Assembly: GCA_938006875.1 (NCBI GenBank)
Contig: CALLMJ010000031.1
Location: 1-47,979, forward strand
Length of the DNA: 47,979 nucleotides
From: an uncultured Bacteroidia bacterium
GTDB lineage: Bacteria; Bacteroidota; Bacteroidia; J057; CALLMJ01
Direction of reading: 5' to 3'
Part shown: positions 26,301 to 34,328 of the stretch, piece after piece
Position numbering within the stretch: the stretch's first letter is position 1
How the letters are laid out: each line of letters starts with the position of its first letter
Position numbers and translations under genes: made by a program
The notes under the pieces: generated by a model
What the model was told of the DNA's origin: nothing
The model's input: the letters and a program-made list of their open reading frames with translations, nothing else
Databases searched by the model: none

Positions 26301-26400
26301 AGATTGAATGTTATTCGGAACGAATTAGCGAGTTAAAGAGAGATTACTTCCGAATGACAAGAGCAGTATCATTAAGTGAAACGCCAATCTCTTTCAACAC
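26301..26400. repeat. Nested inverted repeats, possible decayed interspersed palindromic element
   Basis: ATTCGGAA (26313-26320) is repeated inverted as TTCCGAAT (26348-26355). AGAGATT (26339-26345) is repeated inverted as AATCTCT (26386-26392). The motif ATTCGGAACGAA plus a GAGATT downstream resembles small palindromic repeats common between genes in some Bacteroidota (recollection). There is no ORF. The element lies between the terminator and the convergent gpsA stop. Confidence 0.35.
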
Positions 26401-26426
26401 TACTCAAGGAAGAGCATAAATTAGAT

Positions 26427-27398
26427 TTATAAATGCTTCAGTAAATCTGTTAAATAAGAAGGGGAAAGGGTAGGATTATCTAAACAGCATTTTGTAAAAT
26501 GTAAAATGGGAAAATCATGGATATTTAATTTTTGAGGGAGTTTTTGGATAGTAAAAAAACCTTCAGGAATGGTATTCAGTTCTTTAAAGATAGTTTTGAT
26601 GGATTTTCCTTGTCCTATTCCGATACCTAAGTTACGGTTTCTGCTGTGAGAGCTGTAAGCGGTTACCAATAAATCCCCCAGGTAACCATATTGTAGAAAG
26701 TCATCCACAGGATAATGTAGAGATTGAAAAATTTGCATAGTTTCTTTGCTAGAGGCAGTACATAAAGCGGCACGAAAATTATCGCCGTAGTTTAAACCTT
26801 TTACAATTCCAAGACTTATTGCATACACATTTTTTAAGATACCTGCTAATTGTAAACCCAAATAATCATTTGTATTTCTTACTTGGAAGTAATCACTTTC
26901 AAAGTAATGGCTGTAATTATTAAAATTTTGCAGGGAGCCCCATTGTAAAAAAGTAATTTTTTGTTGAACAACTTCTTCGGCGTGGGAAGGACCTGATAAA
27001 ACGGCAAATTGGGCTGGTGTTACTCCAAACTCTTGCTCTAAATACTCTGATACAAACAAAGCTTTTTCACCGATAAAACCTTTAATCGCAGAAATCACAA
27101 ATTTATTTTGAAAGTGATGTTTATGAATATTTTGTAAATTAAAAGGTAGATAAGCAGAAGGGCAAGCCAAAAGAATAACCTCGCAATCTTCAAAAATTGA
27201 TTGGTTTTCGTTAGTTAATATAAGATAATCCAAATTGAATTTTACATCAGGAAAGTGATTAGGATTTGCATGATGTTTAAGTAGATAGTTTAGAGCTTGT
27301 TCATCATGGAAATACCATTTCACTAAAATACCTTTCTTATTGAGTACTTTGACTAATGCGGTACCCCAAGAACCTGTACCAATAACACCCATTCTCAT
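26427..27398 (-). CDS. gpsA: NAD(P)-dependent glycerol-3-phosphate dehydrogenase
   Basis: This 323-residue enzyme reduces dihydroxyacetone phosphate to sn-glycerol-3-phosphate for phospholipid synthesis. The N-terminal dinucleotide fold reads GVIGTGSWGTALVKVL. Family blocks include VLSGPSHAEEV, the catalytic-lysine region LAGILKNVYAISLGIV, and YLGDLLVTAYSSHSRNRNLG. The open frame runs upstream to 27521, but the preceding 41 residues are Phe/Tyr-rich and foreign to the family, so ATG 27398 is chosen. It is divergent from the small secreted protein gene. Confidence 0.95.
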   Translation of the reverse strand: MRMGVIGTGSWGTALVKVLNKKGILVKWYFHDEQALNYLLKHHANPNHFPDVKFNLDYLILTNENQSIFEDCEVILLACPSAYLPFNLQNIHKHHFQNKFVISAIKGFIGEKALFVSEYLEQEFGVTPAQFAVLSGPSHAEEVVQQKITFLQWGSLQNFNNYSHYFESDYFQVRNTNDYLGLQLAGILKNVYAISLGIVKGLNYGDNFRAALCTASSKETMQIFQSLHYPVDDFLQYGYLGDLLVTAYSSHSRNRNLGIGIGQGKSIKTIFKELNTIPEGFFTIQKLPQKLNIHDFPILHFTKCCLDNPTLSPSYLTDLLKHL

Positions 27399-27561
27399 AC
27401 AATGCTCAAAATAAACTGTTTTAAACGATTTATAGGCATAGAGGTAGAAAGAATTATTCACAACATAAAAAAAGAAAAATTTACAAAAAGTGGAAAGATT
27501 TTTTCGTGAACAAACAAACAAATGGAATTTTTGTCAGTCCATTTAGATGGCATTTTTTTTG

Positions 27562-27569
27562 TAGTTTTG
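27562..27569 (+). promoter_or_regulatory. -7 promoter element (TAGTTTTG) for the small secreted protein
   Basis: TAGTTTTG ends 20 bases before the ATG at 27590 and shares the TTTTGCACGA extension with the SpoIIE gene promoter (1681-1694). No -33 box at normal spacing is obvious. Confidence 0.5.
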
Positions 27570-27589
27570 CACGAAGGATATCTCATTTT

Positions 27590-28084
27590 ATGAAATTAAA
27601 AATAATTTGGATTTTTTTATTAGCCAATGTAACGGTCTCCTATGCCCAAGATGACGCTCTGAATAAATTTGTTCAAGATGTATATAATACGATTGTAAAT
27701 AATAATTATGAAGCATTCAAGATTTATACAGTAAGTAAAACCGATTACCCGGAATTAAATAGTAAACAAATTTTTAAAGATGAAACGACAAGAAAAAATT
27801 ATTTGAGTAATCAAGAAAAAGTAGTCTCAAATCACCAAACATCGATGAAGTTTTACTTTGAGAAAGTTCAAAAAAATGCAAAAAATGCAGGTATTCAATG
27901 GTCAGATTGTAAATATACAGGTTACAGAGTGATAAAAAAAACCCCTATCAAAAGTAGTCATAAATATGACATTGCATTGCAATTTGTTTATAAATCGGTT
28001 GGGAATTATGAAATTCATTTGAACGATTGTTACCAACTAAAAAAGGGATGGGTGATATGGAAATTGATTGGTGGACCATGGTAA
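27590..28084 (+). CDS. Small secreted protein of unknown function
   Basis: The 164-residue product begins with a clear signal peptide (MKLKIIWIFLLANVTVSYAQ). The mature part is mixed alpha/beta: a helical start (DDALNKFVQDVYNTIV), then basic strands and a C-terminal WVIWKLIGGPW. Two Cys residues (in SDCKYTG and LNDCYQL) could form a disulfide. The layout of a short helix then NTF2-like strands resembles DUF4878/SnoaL-type periplasmic proteins, but I do not recognise the family. ATG 27590 is chosen over an in-frame start at 27506 because of the signal peptide and promoter position. The CBS gene follows after 46 bases. Confidence 0.7.
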   Translation: MKLKIIWIFLLANVTVSYAQDDALNKFVQDVYNTIVNNNYEAFKIYTVSKTDYPELNSKQIFKDETTRKNYLSNQEKVVSNHQTSMKFYFEKVQKNAKNAGIQWSDCKYTGYRVIKKTPIKSSHKYDIALQFVYKSVGNYEIHLNDCYQLKKGWVIWKLIGGPW

Positions 28085-28130
28085 AACTTTTTGTTTCATT
28101 TTTACGTATTATAAATAAAACCCATAGATT

Positions 28131-28790
28131 ATGTTAGTACAATTATTTGCTCAGAAGCCCTTGCTACTTTCAGCTGACCACTCTTACCAAGAAGCGTTGG
28201 AATGGTCAAAAGAACATTACCTACGTTATGTTCCCGTGCTAAATGGTTCGTACTTGATGGACTATTTAAATTTAGAAGCCTTACAATCCCAAGCTATATC
28301 CCCAAAAACACCTATTCAAGATTTACTAACCTTTTCGGGAGTGCCGCTTTTTATTTATGCTGATGAGCATATCTACGATGGGCTTCTCAAACTTCAGTAT
28401 CAAGATACAATCGTAGTACTCAATTCGCAAGGGGAATATGCAGGTATAATCAGTATTCACCAAATCCCTGAAATCTTAAAACATTTACAATTACACAATT
28501 TTACAGGAGGAACATTAGTATTGACTATCGGATATAGGGATTACTGTTTATCAGAAATAGCAAGAATTGCAGAATCTTGTGATGCTAAAATCGTTTCTTT
28601 ATTTTTATCACAACACCCTAACGAAAATAAATGGTATTTGAATTTAAAATTTAATACCGAAGATTTAAGTAGAATTGTCTCCGCTTATGAAAGATTTGGA
28701 TACGAAATTGCTTACGTAAATCAAAAACAACTCACCCTTTCTGATACTTCCACAAATTATGACTCTTTAATGAAATACTTGGAAATTTAA
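28131..28790 (+). CDS. CBS-domain pair protein with ACT-like C-terminus
   Basis: The 219-residue cytosolic protein has two CBS motifs (ADHSYQEALEWSKEHYLRYVPVLN and GLLKLQYQDTIVVLNSQGEYAGIIS, described in part) and a C-terminal regulatory-looking half with SEIARIAESCDAKIVSLFL and VSAYERFGYEIAYV that suggests an ACT-like fold. CBS pairs bind adenosine nucleotides. It is probably a nucleotide-sensing regulator; the target is unknown. It lies between a small secreted protein and a LolA-like gene. Confidence 0.82.
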   Translation: MLVQLFAQKPLLLSADHSYQEALEWSKEHYLRYVPVLNGSYLMDYLNLEALQSQAISPKTPIQDLLTFSGVPLFIYADEHIYDGLLKLQYQDTIVVLNSQGEYAGIISIHQIPEILKHLQLHNFTGGTLVLTIGYRDYCLSEIARIAESCDAKIVSLFLSQHPNENKWYLNLKFNTEDLSRIVSAYERFGYEIAYVNQKQLTLSDTSTNYDSLMKYLEI

Positions 28791-28797
28791 TTTTTTG

Positions 28798-28805
28798 TAA
28801 TTTTG
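28798..28805 (+). promoter_or_regulatory. -7 promoter element (TAATTTTG) for the LolA-like gene
   Basis: TAATTTTG ends 39 bases before the ATG at 28844. A TTG at 28779-28781 (16-base spacer) could be the -33 box. Confidence 0.5.
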
Positions 28806-28843
28806 GAACACTTTTTGACAACTCTACAACGTAGTCGTTAGTT

Positions 28844-29494
28844 ATGAAAAATATTTGGGCTTTAGTTTTTTATTTTTTTTGTGTTTTTATACATCATAGT
28901 TATGGACAAATAGATCCCAAGGCTGACAAAATCATAAAAAGTTCAAGAAAGAAAATCCATAGTTATAATGATATGACTTCCGATTTTATATGGACAATGG
29001 AAAATAAAGCCACTCAACAAGCCCCCTCCATAAAAAAAGGAAAAATTTATATTAAGAAAGATAAATACAAAATTATTTTCCCTGAGCGAGAAATGTTTTG
29101 TGATGGAAAGAATCTATGGGACTACCTCAAAAAAGAAAAGGAAGTAAACTTATCCAAAAACAATCCTAAAGAAGGCATGAATTTTCAAAAAATCTTTAAA
29201 ATGTATGATGAAGGCATGAAAGTTCGGTATGACAACCTTGAAACGTTAAATGGTGTAGGTGTTCATAAGATGACCTTATTTCCTATACAGGAGAAAGAAT
29301 TTTTTAAAGTAGAATTATGGATTGAAGATAAATCGGAAAATATACGCAAGATTAAAATCCACTATCGCAATGGAACTACGCATCAATTTGAAATGAATGC
29401 AATACAAATCAATACCAATTTAACCGATGATATGTTCATTTTTGATATGAACAAATATCCGGGAGTAGAATTAGTAGATTTAAGAGAGGAATAA
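28844..29494 (+). CDS. LolA-like outer-membrane lipoprotein carrier protein
   Basis: The 216-residue protein has a signal peptide (about 1-21, ending YGQ) followed by a LolA/LolB-type half-barrel sequence: a helix (PKADKIIKSSRKKIHSYNDM), strands with KKGKIYIKKDKYKIIF, FCDGKNLWDYLKKEKEV, and GVGVHKMTLFP. LolA carries lipoproteins across the periplasm to the outer membrane. Bacteroidota encode several LolA-like paralogues, so the exact client is uncertain. It has its own promoter and is convergent with the TPR gene. Confidence 0.85.
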   Translation: MKNIWALVFYFFCVFIHHSYGQIDPKADKIIKSSRKKIHSYNDMTSDFIWTMENKATQQAPSIKKGKIYIKKDKYKIIFPEREMFCDGKNLWDYLKKEKEVNLSKNNPKEGMNFQKIFKMYDEGMKVRYDNLETLNGVGVHKMTLFPIQEKEFFKVELWIEDKSENIRKIKIHYRNGTTHQFEMNAIQINTNLTDDMFIFDMNKYPGVELVDLREE

Positions 29495-29506
29495 TTGATT
29501 GTAGAT

Positions 29507-30520
29507 TTATTTACAATAATTTTGGTAATTTTTAGGGGCATATAGATTTTCTTTCAGGCTTATGGCCCTTTTCCAGTCGTTACAAGCTTCTTTCATTTTT
29601 CCCATTTCATAATGAATTACTCCACGGGTATTGTAAGTAATACCATCATTAGGATTTAAAGCTAAAGCTTTTTGACAATCTTTAATAGCATCTTGGTGCT
29701 TGCCCATTTTCAGAAGTACATAGGCACGATTAGTGTAGGCGACATAATAACTAGGATTGAGTTGAATAGCTTTTGAGAAATCATCATAAGCGGCTTGCCA
29801 ATTTTGTAATTGTGTTTGTACAGTACCTCTTTGGTCATAAATAGTTGCTTCATTTGGTTTTAAGGCAATGGTTTTATTGTAGTTTTCTAATGCTTCTAAA
29901 TATCTTTGTAGATAAGTTAAAGAAATAGCTTTTTCGTAATAAGCCTCTGAATTTAGGGGATTGATAGCAAGCGCTTCATCGTATTGAGCAATTGCTTTTT
30001 CATATTCTTCCATATCATGGTAAATAGTACCTTTAAGGACCCATGCTTCTTCGTATTTGGGTTCCATTTTTAAGCAAATATCTATAAAATACAAAGCGGA
30101 GTCATACATTTCGATGAGTTGGTAAGTCCAAGCTAAATTATAATAAGCATCCACAAAGGTAGTATCTAACTCTACAACCGTGGCGTAATGGTCTAAAGCT
30201 TTATTAAAGTTCTTTGTAGTTAAATAAACATTAGCTTTTGAGAAATAAGCAATTGGAGAAAGGGGATTAAGTTTTAGAGCTTTATCAGCATCGGCAATAG
30301 CATTTTTGTGGTCTCCTAATAAAAAATTTACACTACTTCTCAAGGACCAAGCCTCAGGACGTTGGGGATCTATTTGTATAGCTTTAGTAAAATATTCATA
30401 AGCTTTTTTTAGGCTATCCGCTTCATAAGCATCTTTTCCTCTTACCAAATAGTCATGGTAATCTTGAGCATATAACACACCAAAAAAGAAAAGGGTAATA
30501 TTACTTATGAAACGAAACAT
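29507..30520 (-). CDS. Secreted TPR-repeat protein
   Basis: The 337-residue product has a signal peptide (about 1-18, ending YAQ) and about nine tandem tetratricopeptide repeats covering nearly the whole mature protein, for example AYEYFTKAIQIDPQRPEAW, AIADADKALKLNPLSPIAY and AIAQYDEALAINPLNSEAY. TPR superhelices scaffold protein complexes. A periplasmic or outer-membrane-facing role is likely; the partner is unknown. Its start lies 3 bases after the DinB-like gene stop, so the two are probably co-transcribed. Confidence 0.88.
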   Translation of the reverse strand: MFRFISNITLFFFGVLYAQDYHDYLVRGKDAYEADSLKKAYEYFTKAIQIDPQRPEAWSLRSSVNFLLGDHKNAIADADKALKLNPLSPIAYFSKANVYLTTKNFNKALDHYATVVELDTTFVDAYYNLAWTYQLIEMYDSALYFIDICLKMEPKYEEAWVLKGTIYHDMEEYEKAIAQYDEALAINPLNSEAYYEKAISLTYLQRYLEALENYNKTIALKPNEATIYDQRGTVQTQLQNWQAAYDDFSKAIQLNPSYYVAYTNRAYVLLKMGKHQDAIKDCQKALALNPNDGITYNTRGVIHYEMGKMKEACNDWKRAISLKENLYAPKNYQNYCK

Positions 30521-30523
30521 ATT

Positions 30524-31063
30524 TTAAGATTGTACTTTTTGAAGAGTTCTCTTAATCTGTTTGATATGGTGTTTCGTATGCAATATAAAAAAGTCTAACA
30601 TATCCTCGATGGTCATATAGCCAGTGATGGGATGTTTGAAAAAAGCTTTATGATAAGAACCTTCTGGAACTTTTTCAATGACCTTCCAAAGTTCTTTGCG
30701 GGTCATATCCCAAATCATATTAAGATCAGAAAAAGTTTTAGGTGCCGGGATTTGCGTTACGGTTTTTGGTGCTTTAAATTTTAATGGTAGTTTTAAGGCA
30801 ATTTTCAATAAAATCGTTTTAATTTTACTTTTAAAATTTACAGGCTTGGCTTGGTCTGCTTTTTCTATTTTATTTCGTATATAACCGATAGATAACTGCT
30901 CAATAACCATCAAATGATTGCATATCTCTAAAACAGACCATTCATTTTCAGAGGGTTTTTTTTTGAGAATATCGTTTTCTTTACCTTCTGTTAATTTGAG
31001 AATATCTTTTCTTAAACTCTCTAAAGTTTCAAATTGTGCTTTCCATTGAGTAGGATTTGCCAT
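30524..31063 (-). CDS. DinB-like superfamily protein
   Basis: The 179-residue four-helix-bundle protein has a putative metal site made of CNHLMVIEQ (His in the second helix) and LHTKHHIKQIKR near the C-terminus, matching DinB/YfiT-type proteins. These include thiol-dependent S-transferases and many uncharacterised members. It is the first gene of a two-gene unit with the TPR gene. A TAATTTTG -7 box lies 8 bases before its start. Confidence 0.85.
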   Translation of the reverse strand: MANPTQWKAQFETLESLRKDILKLTEGKENDILKKKPSENEWSVLEICNHLMVIEQLSIGYIRNKIEKADQAKPVNFKSKIKTILLKIALKLPLKFKAPKTVTQIPAPKTFSDLNMIWDMTRKELWKVIEKVPEGSYHKAFFKHPITGYMTIEDMLDFFILHTKHHIKQIKRTLQKVQS

Positions 31064-31071
31064 ATAAAAAA

Positions 31072-31079
31072 CAAAATTA
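31072..31079 (-). promoter_or_regulatory. -7 promoter element (TAATTTTG) for the DinB-TPR unit
   Basis: The minus strand reads TAATTTTG 8 bases before the start codon at 31063, implying a very short leader. No -33 match was found. Confidence 0.4.
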
Positions 31080-31133
31080 CATTTTTTCTAATTAAAACCG
31101 ATTAGTAATAAGTCATTTTTATTAGTGATATAA

Positions 31134-32165
31134 CTAAAAATTTTTGATGAAAGCGGAACGAAGAAAGTGCTTTTCTACATCAAAAGTAGATTTTTTACCT
31201 ATATTATCCCAATTTTCTTGGAGCCATTTGTCTGCGATTTCTCTTCCTTTATCTCTTAATTTACATAAGAATTGCCAATTAGTATTCATTTTAGAGGATT
31301 GAGAAAGTTCTTTTACTGCCTCATAAGCAGAAATGGAATGAATAAAAATTTCTTTATTGTTTTTACCCGGTAATTGCACACCATTCTGAATTAAGTAATT
31401 TCGGTAGTGAATAAGTTTGATTTCATTAATCATACTTGAATTAAACGAAATTTCGTTGACTCTATCAGCAATATCACGAGCAGTACAAGGAACGTTATCA
31501 ATATTTACCGAGTTAATTTTTACGAGCAGAATATCACTTACGGGGGTCTCTTCAATTAAAGGAAACATAGGAGGGTTACCCATGTAACCACCGTCCCAGT
31601 AGTATTCTCCATCAATTTCAACTGCTTGAAATAGGTAAGGTAAACAAGTAGAAGCTAAAAGTACATCAACTGTAATTTCTTCATTATGAAATACTTTGGC
31701 TGAGTTTGTTTTTACATTGGTTGCACAGATAAAAAGTTTCTTTTTATTGTATTTACGGAGTTCTTCAAAGTTTACAATATCTTCGAGAATATCTCTCAAG
31801 GGATTAATATTAAAAGGGTTAAACATATAAGGAGAAAAATATTGTATCAAGGTATTGAACCACAAATAACCGGGAGATGTAAACATATTGCCGGATTTAT
31901 CAAAGAGGATTGGTTCAAATAAAACAGAGCCATATTTAGAAATATTTTTCCATAATTGAAAAAGAAGTTCTTTTGCTTTTTCGGGGCCTCCGATATGTAA
32001 ACCATAAGCGGTTACCACAGCATTGACAGCGCCTGCACTAGTGCCACAAATTCCCTCAGCTATCAAATTATCCTCCTCTAAAAGCCTATCTAAAACCCCC
32101 CATGTAAATGCTCCATGAGACCCTCCCCCTTGAAGAGCAAGTCCTATTTTTTTGATTTCGTTCAT
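31134..32165 (-). CDS. Patatin-like phospholipase
   Basis: This 343-residue serine lipid acyl hydrolase has the oxyanion segment GGGSHGAFTWG near the N-terminus, the nucleophile elbow GTSAGA (catalytic Ser) and the catalytic Asp in WDGGYMGNPP. No signal peptide is seen, so it is likely cytosolic. The GGGxHGAFTWGVLDRLL start is typical of a common bacterial patatin subgroup acting on phospholipids or other acyl esters. It is divergent from dgt. Confidence 0.92.
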   Translation of the reverse strand: MNEIKKIGLALQGGGSHGAFTWGVLDRLLEEDNLIAEGICGTSAGAVNAVVTAYGLHIGGPEKAKELLFQLWKNISKYGSVLFEPILFDKSGNMFTSPGYLWFNTLIQYFSPYMFNPFNINPLRDILEDIVNFEELRKYNKKKLFICATNVKTNSAKVFHNEEITVDVLLASTCLPYLFQAVEIDGEYYWDGGYMGNPPMFPLIEETPVSDILLVKINSVNIDNVPCTARDIADRVNEISFNSSMINEIKLIHYRNYLIQNGVQLPGKNNKEIFIHSISAYEAVKELSQSSKMNTNWQFLCKLRDKGREIADKWLQENWDNIGKKSTFDVEKHFLRSAFIKNF

Positions 32166-32241
32166 ACTTGCTTGTTTAGTTACTTGTATAACACAAATTT
32201 TTTTACAAAGGTCTATAATTTCTTTTAAAAAAACAAATTTC

Positions 32242-32249
32242 TATTTTTG
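32242..32249 (+). promoter_or_regulatory. -7 promoter element (TATTTTTG) for dgt
   Basis: TATTTTTG ends only 4 bases before the GTG start at 32254, so the transcript may be leaderless or nearly so. The -33 element is not clear. Confidence 0.45.
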
Positions 32250-32253
32250 CGTA

Positions 32254-33576
32254 GTGAATTTAGAAAATATTTTAAATTTTCGGCGGTTAAATCAAATAAC
32301 CCAAGACCAAAAATCTGCTAGGAGTGACTTCCAAAGAGATTTTGATAGATTGATTTTTTCGTCTCCATTTAGGCGTTTACAAAATAAAACACAAGTTTTT
32401 CCCTTACCAGGGTCTGTTTTTGTGCATAACCGCTTAACTCATTCATTAGAGGTCTCTACTGTGGGGCGTTCCTTAGCTTCATTATGTTCTTGGGAATTTA
32501 TTCCCGAAGGAAAAAATGGTTTTGAAAATGCCATGGACTGGGGCAATGCTGTTGCCGCCGCTAGTTTAGCCCATGATATCGGAAATCCCCCTTTCGGACA
32601 CTCCGGTGAAGCCGCTATCGCTAACTTCTTCCAAAAAAATGCTCAACAAACTTGGTTTGAAAGTCTTTCCCAAAAACAAAAAAATGACTTTTTACTGTAT
32701 GATGGTAACGCAAATACTTTTAGGGTACTTACTCATTCTTATCCCACCAAAAGACCCTATGGCTTCGGACTTACATATACTGTCCTTGCTTCTATTGTAA
32801 AATACCCTTGGGCTTCTGTAGAAACCAATCAACATAAATTCGGTTTCTTTCAAGCCGAAAAAGAAATTTTTTATCAACTCTTCCAAAATCATCATTTAAT
32901 TGATAAGATGAAAAAATTTTTCCGTCATCCCTTTGTTTATCTTCTAGAAGCCGCTGACGATATTTGCTATACCATTATAGATTTAGAAGATGCTCACAAA
33001 CTGAATATCGTAAATACTCAAATAGTTCAAGAATGGTTTTTAGAACTTTTAGAAGATTCTCTCAAACAAGATGCGTTCTTTGAACTTGATTTAATACAGG
33101 ATAATAACGAAAAAATAGCTTTCTTACGTGGCAGAGTTATCCATCAACTCATTTTAGACTGCAAAGAGGTCTTTTGCGAAAATAAAAATAAATTATTAAG
33201 CGGGGAAAAAATACCATGCTTAATGGAACAGCTTCCCCCTAAACGGCAAAAAATAATTAACGAAATTAAACTTTTTAGCCAAAAAGATATTTATAATGAT
33301 CGCCGAGTTATTGAGATTGAAATCGCAGGAAAAAAAATTCTCGGAGGATTGTTAGAAGAACTTATAGAAGGTTGGTTTACACATGAAGCCAATCCTAAAG
33401 ACCGATTTGCACAAAAGATAGTAAATCTAATTCCTAAACAATTTCAAGTAGGCAAAGAAACTTCTAACTACGATAAAATATTACATATCGTAGATTTTAT
33501 TTCAGGGATGACCGATTTATTTGCGGTAGAACTTTTCCAAAAATTAAAAGGTTATATATTTCCTAAATTTTCGTGA
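32254..33576 (+). CDS. dgt: Deoxyguanosinetriphosphate triphosphohydrolase (dGTPase)
   Basis: This 440-residue HD-domain enzyme cleaves dGTP to deoxyguanosine and triphosphate. It shows the SARSDFQRDFDRLIFSSPFRRLQNKTQVF block (in part), NRLTHSLEVSTVGRSL, and the HD motif AHDIGNPPFGHSGE, plus EAADDICYTIIDLEDA. The open frame extends upstream to 32152, but that extension lies before the -7 box and overlaps the divergent patatin start, so GTG 32254 (MNLENILNFRRLN) is chosen; it agrees with family length. The stop overlaps the start of the next gene (GTGA). Confidence 0.93.
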   Translation: MNLENILNFRRLNQITQDQKSARSDFQRDFDRLIFSSPFRRLQNKTQVFPLPGSVFVHNRLTHSLEVSTVGRSLASLCSWEFIPEGKNGFENAMDWGNAVAAASLAHDIGNPPFGHSGEAAIANFFQKNAQQTWFESLSQKQKNDFLLYDGNANTFRVLTHSYPTKRPYGFGLTYTVLASIVKYPWASVETNQHKFGFFQAEKEIFYQLFQNHHLIDKMKKFFRHPFVYLLEAADDICYTIIDLEDAHKLNIVNTQIVQEWFLELLEDSLKQDAFFELDLIQDNNEKIAFLRGRVIHQLILDCKEVFCENKNKLLSGEKIPCLMEQLPPKRQKIINEIKLFSQKDIYNDRRVIEIEIAGKKILGGLLEELIEGWFTHEANPKDRFAQKIVNLIPKQFQVGKETSNYDKILHIVDFISGMTDLFAVELFQKLKGYIFPKFS

Positions 33577-33923
33577 AAAAAGAAAGCATAGTATTAATAT
33601 GGATTTTTTTATGCTTTTTATATCTATTGAATGATGCCTACTTTCGTAAATTAGAAATAGGATTTTATACGAATTATTGGAATGATTTGATTGCTTTACC
33701 CTGGGTTTTTGCAAGCATTACACTGATTTACCGATATATGTTAAAAGTAAAATTGTATTACGTAACGGGATATCAGATTTATTATACTTTATTAAGTTTT
33801 TCTGTAATTTTTGAGGGGATATTACCTATTTGTTTTCCAGAACGATATTATGCGGATATTTATGATGTAGTAATGTACACAATCGGGAGTTGCATATGGG
33901 GATTTATCAGGAAAAAGATATGA
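33573..33923 (+). CDS. Small integral membrane protein of unknown function
   Basis: The 116-residue protein has about four hydrophobic segments (IVLIWIFLCFLYLL, LIALPWVFASITLIY, IYYTLLSFSVIFEGIL, VVMYTIGSCIWGFI) and ends with basic RKKI. The GTG start overlaps the dgt stop by 4 bases, supporting translation. I do not recognise the family; small membrane proteins of this size are common in Cytophagales. No functional motif is visible. Confidence 0.7.
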   Translation: MKKESIVLIWIFLCFLYLLNDAYFRKLEIGFYTNYWNDLIALPWVFASITLIYRYMLKVKLYYVTGYQIYYTLLSFSVIFEGILPICFPERYYADIYDVVMYTIGSCIWGFIRKKI

Positions 33924-33930
33924 ATAAAAA

Positions 33931-34278
33931 CTAAAGCGGTAAGCCGGGTTCTGTATTAGGTTATCATTTATCTAAAATGCTTTTTACAAATACATTTTAA
34001 GCGACCTACCCACTGGCATCAGGCGAGCTACCTTCAAGCGCCAGCCTATTTGGTCTTGCGGCTTCTGAGGTTTGCCCTGTAAGTTAGTCACCTAACCTAC
34101 ACGTGGTCTCTTACACCACGATTTCACCCTTACCTATTCTTCATAGGCGGTATGTTTCTGTTGCACTGTCTGTTACTTAACATTGCTGATAAGCACCTTG
34201 CCGTTAGCAAGCAGAATGCTCTACGCCGCCCGGACTTTCCTCTGATAGTTCTATCTACCAGCGATAACCCCGCTTTAG
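33931..34278 (-). ncRNA. rnpB: RNase P RNA (bacterial type A)
   Basis: The minus strand contains the 5' conserved block GAGGAAAGTCCGGGC (around 34227-34241) and the 3' block ACAGAACCCGGCTTAC (around 33940-33955), both diagnostic of bacterial RNase P RNA. The ends form helix P1: CTAAAGCGG near the 5' end pairs with CCGCTTTAG at the 3' end (plus-strand 34270-34278 and 33931-33939). The length of about 348 nt is typical. A TAATTTTG -7 box ends 5 bases before the 5' end, and a T-run (GTTTTTATT) follows P1 as a likely terminator. The RNA cleaves 5' leaders from pre-tRNA. Confidence 0.97.
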
Positions 34279-34283
34279 TACCA

Positions 34284-34291
34284 CAAAATTA
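34284..34291 (-). promoter_or_regulatory. -7 promoter element (TAATTTTG) for rnpB
   Basis: TAATTTTG on the minus strand ends 5 bases before the first base of the P1 helix, the expected distance to a transcription start. No -33 match was found. Confidence 0.6.
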
Positions 34292-34328
34292 TAAAACAAT
34301 ACAATTCATAACCATTAAAATTGCTAAA

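Noticed and set aside
29498-29517. Possible bidirectional terminator between the LolA-like and TPR genes
   Set aside because: ATTGTA/TACAAT can pair, but the 6-base AT stem overlaps the TPR stop codon and lacks a convincing T-run.
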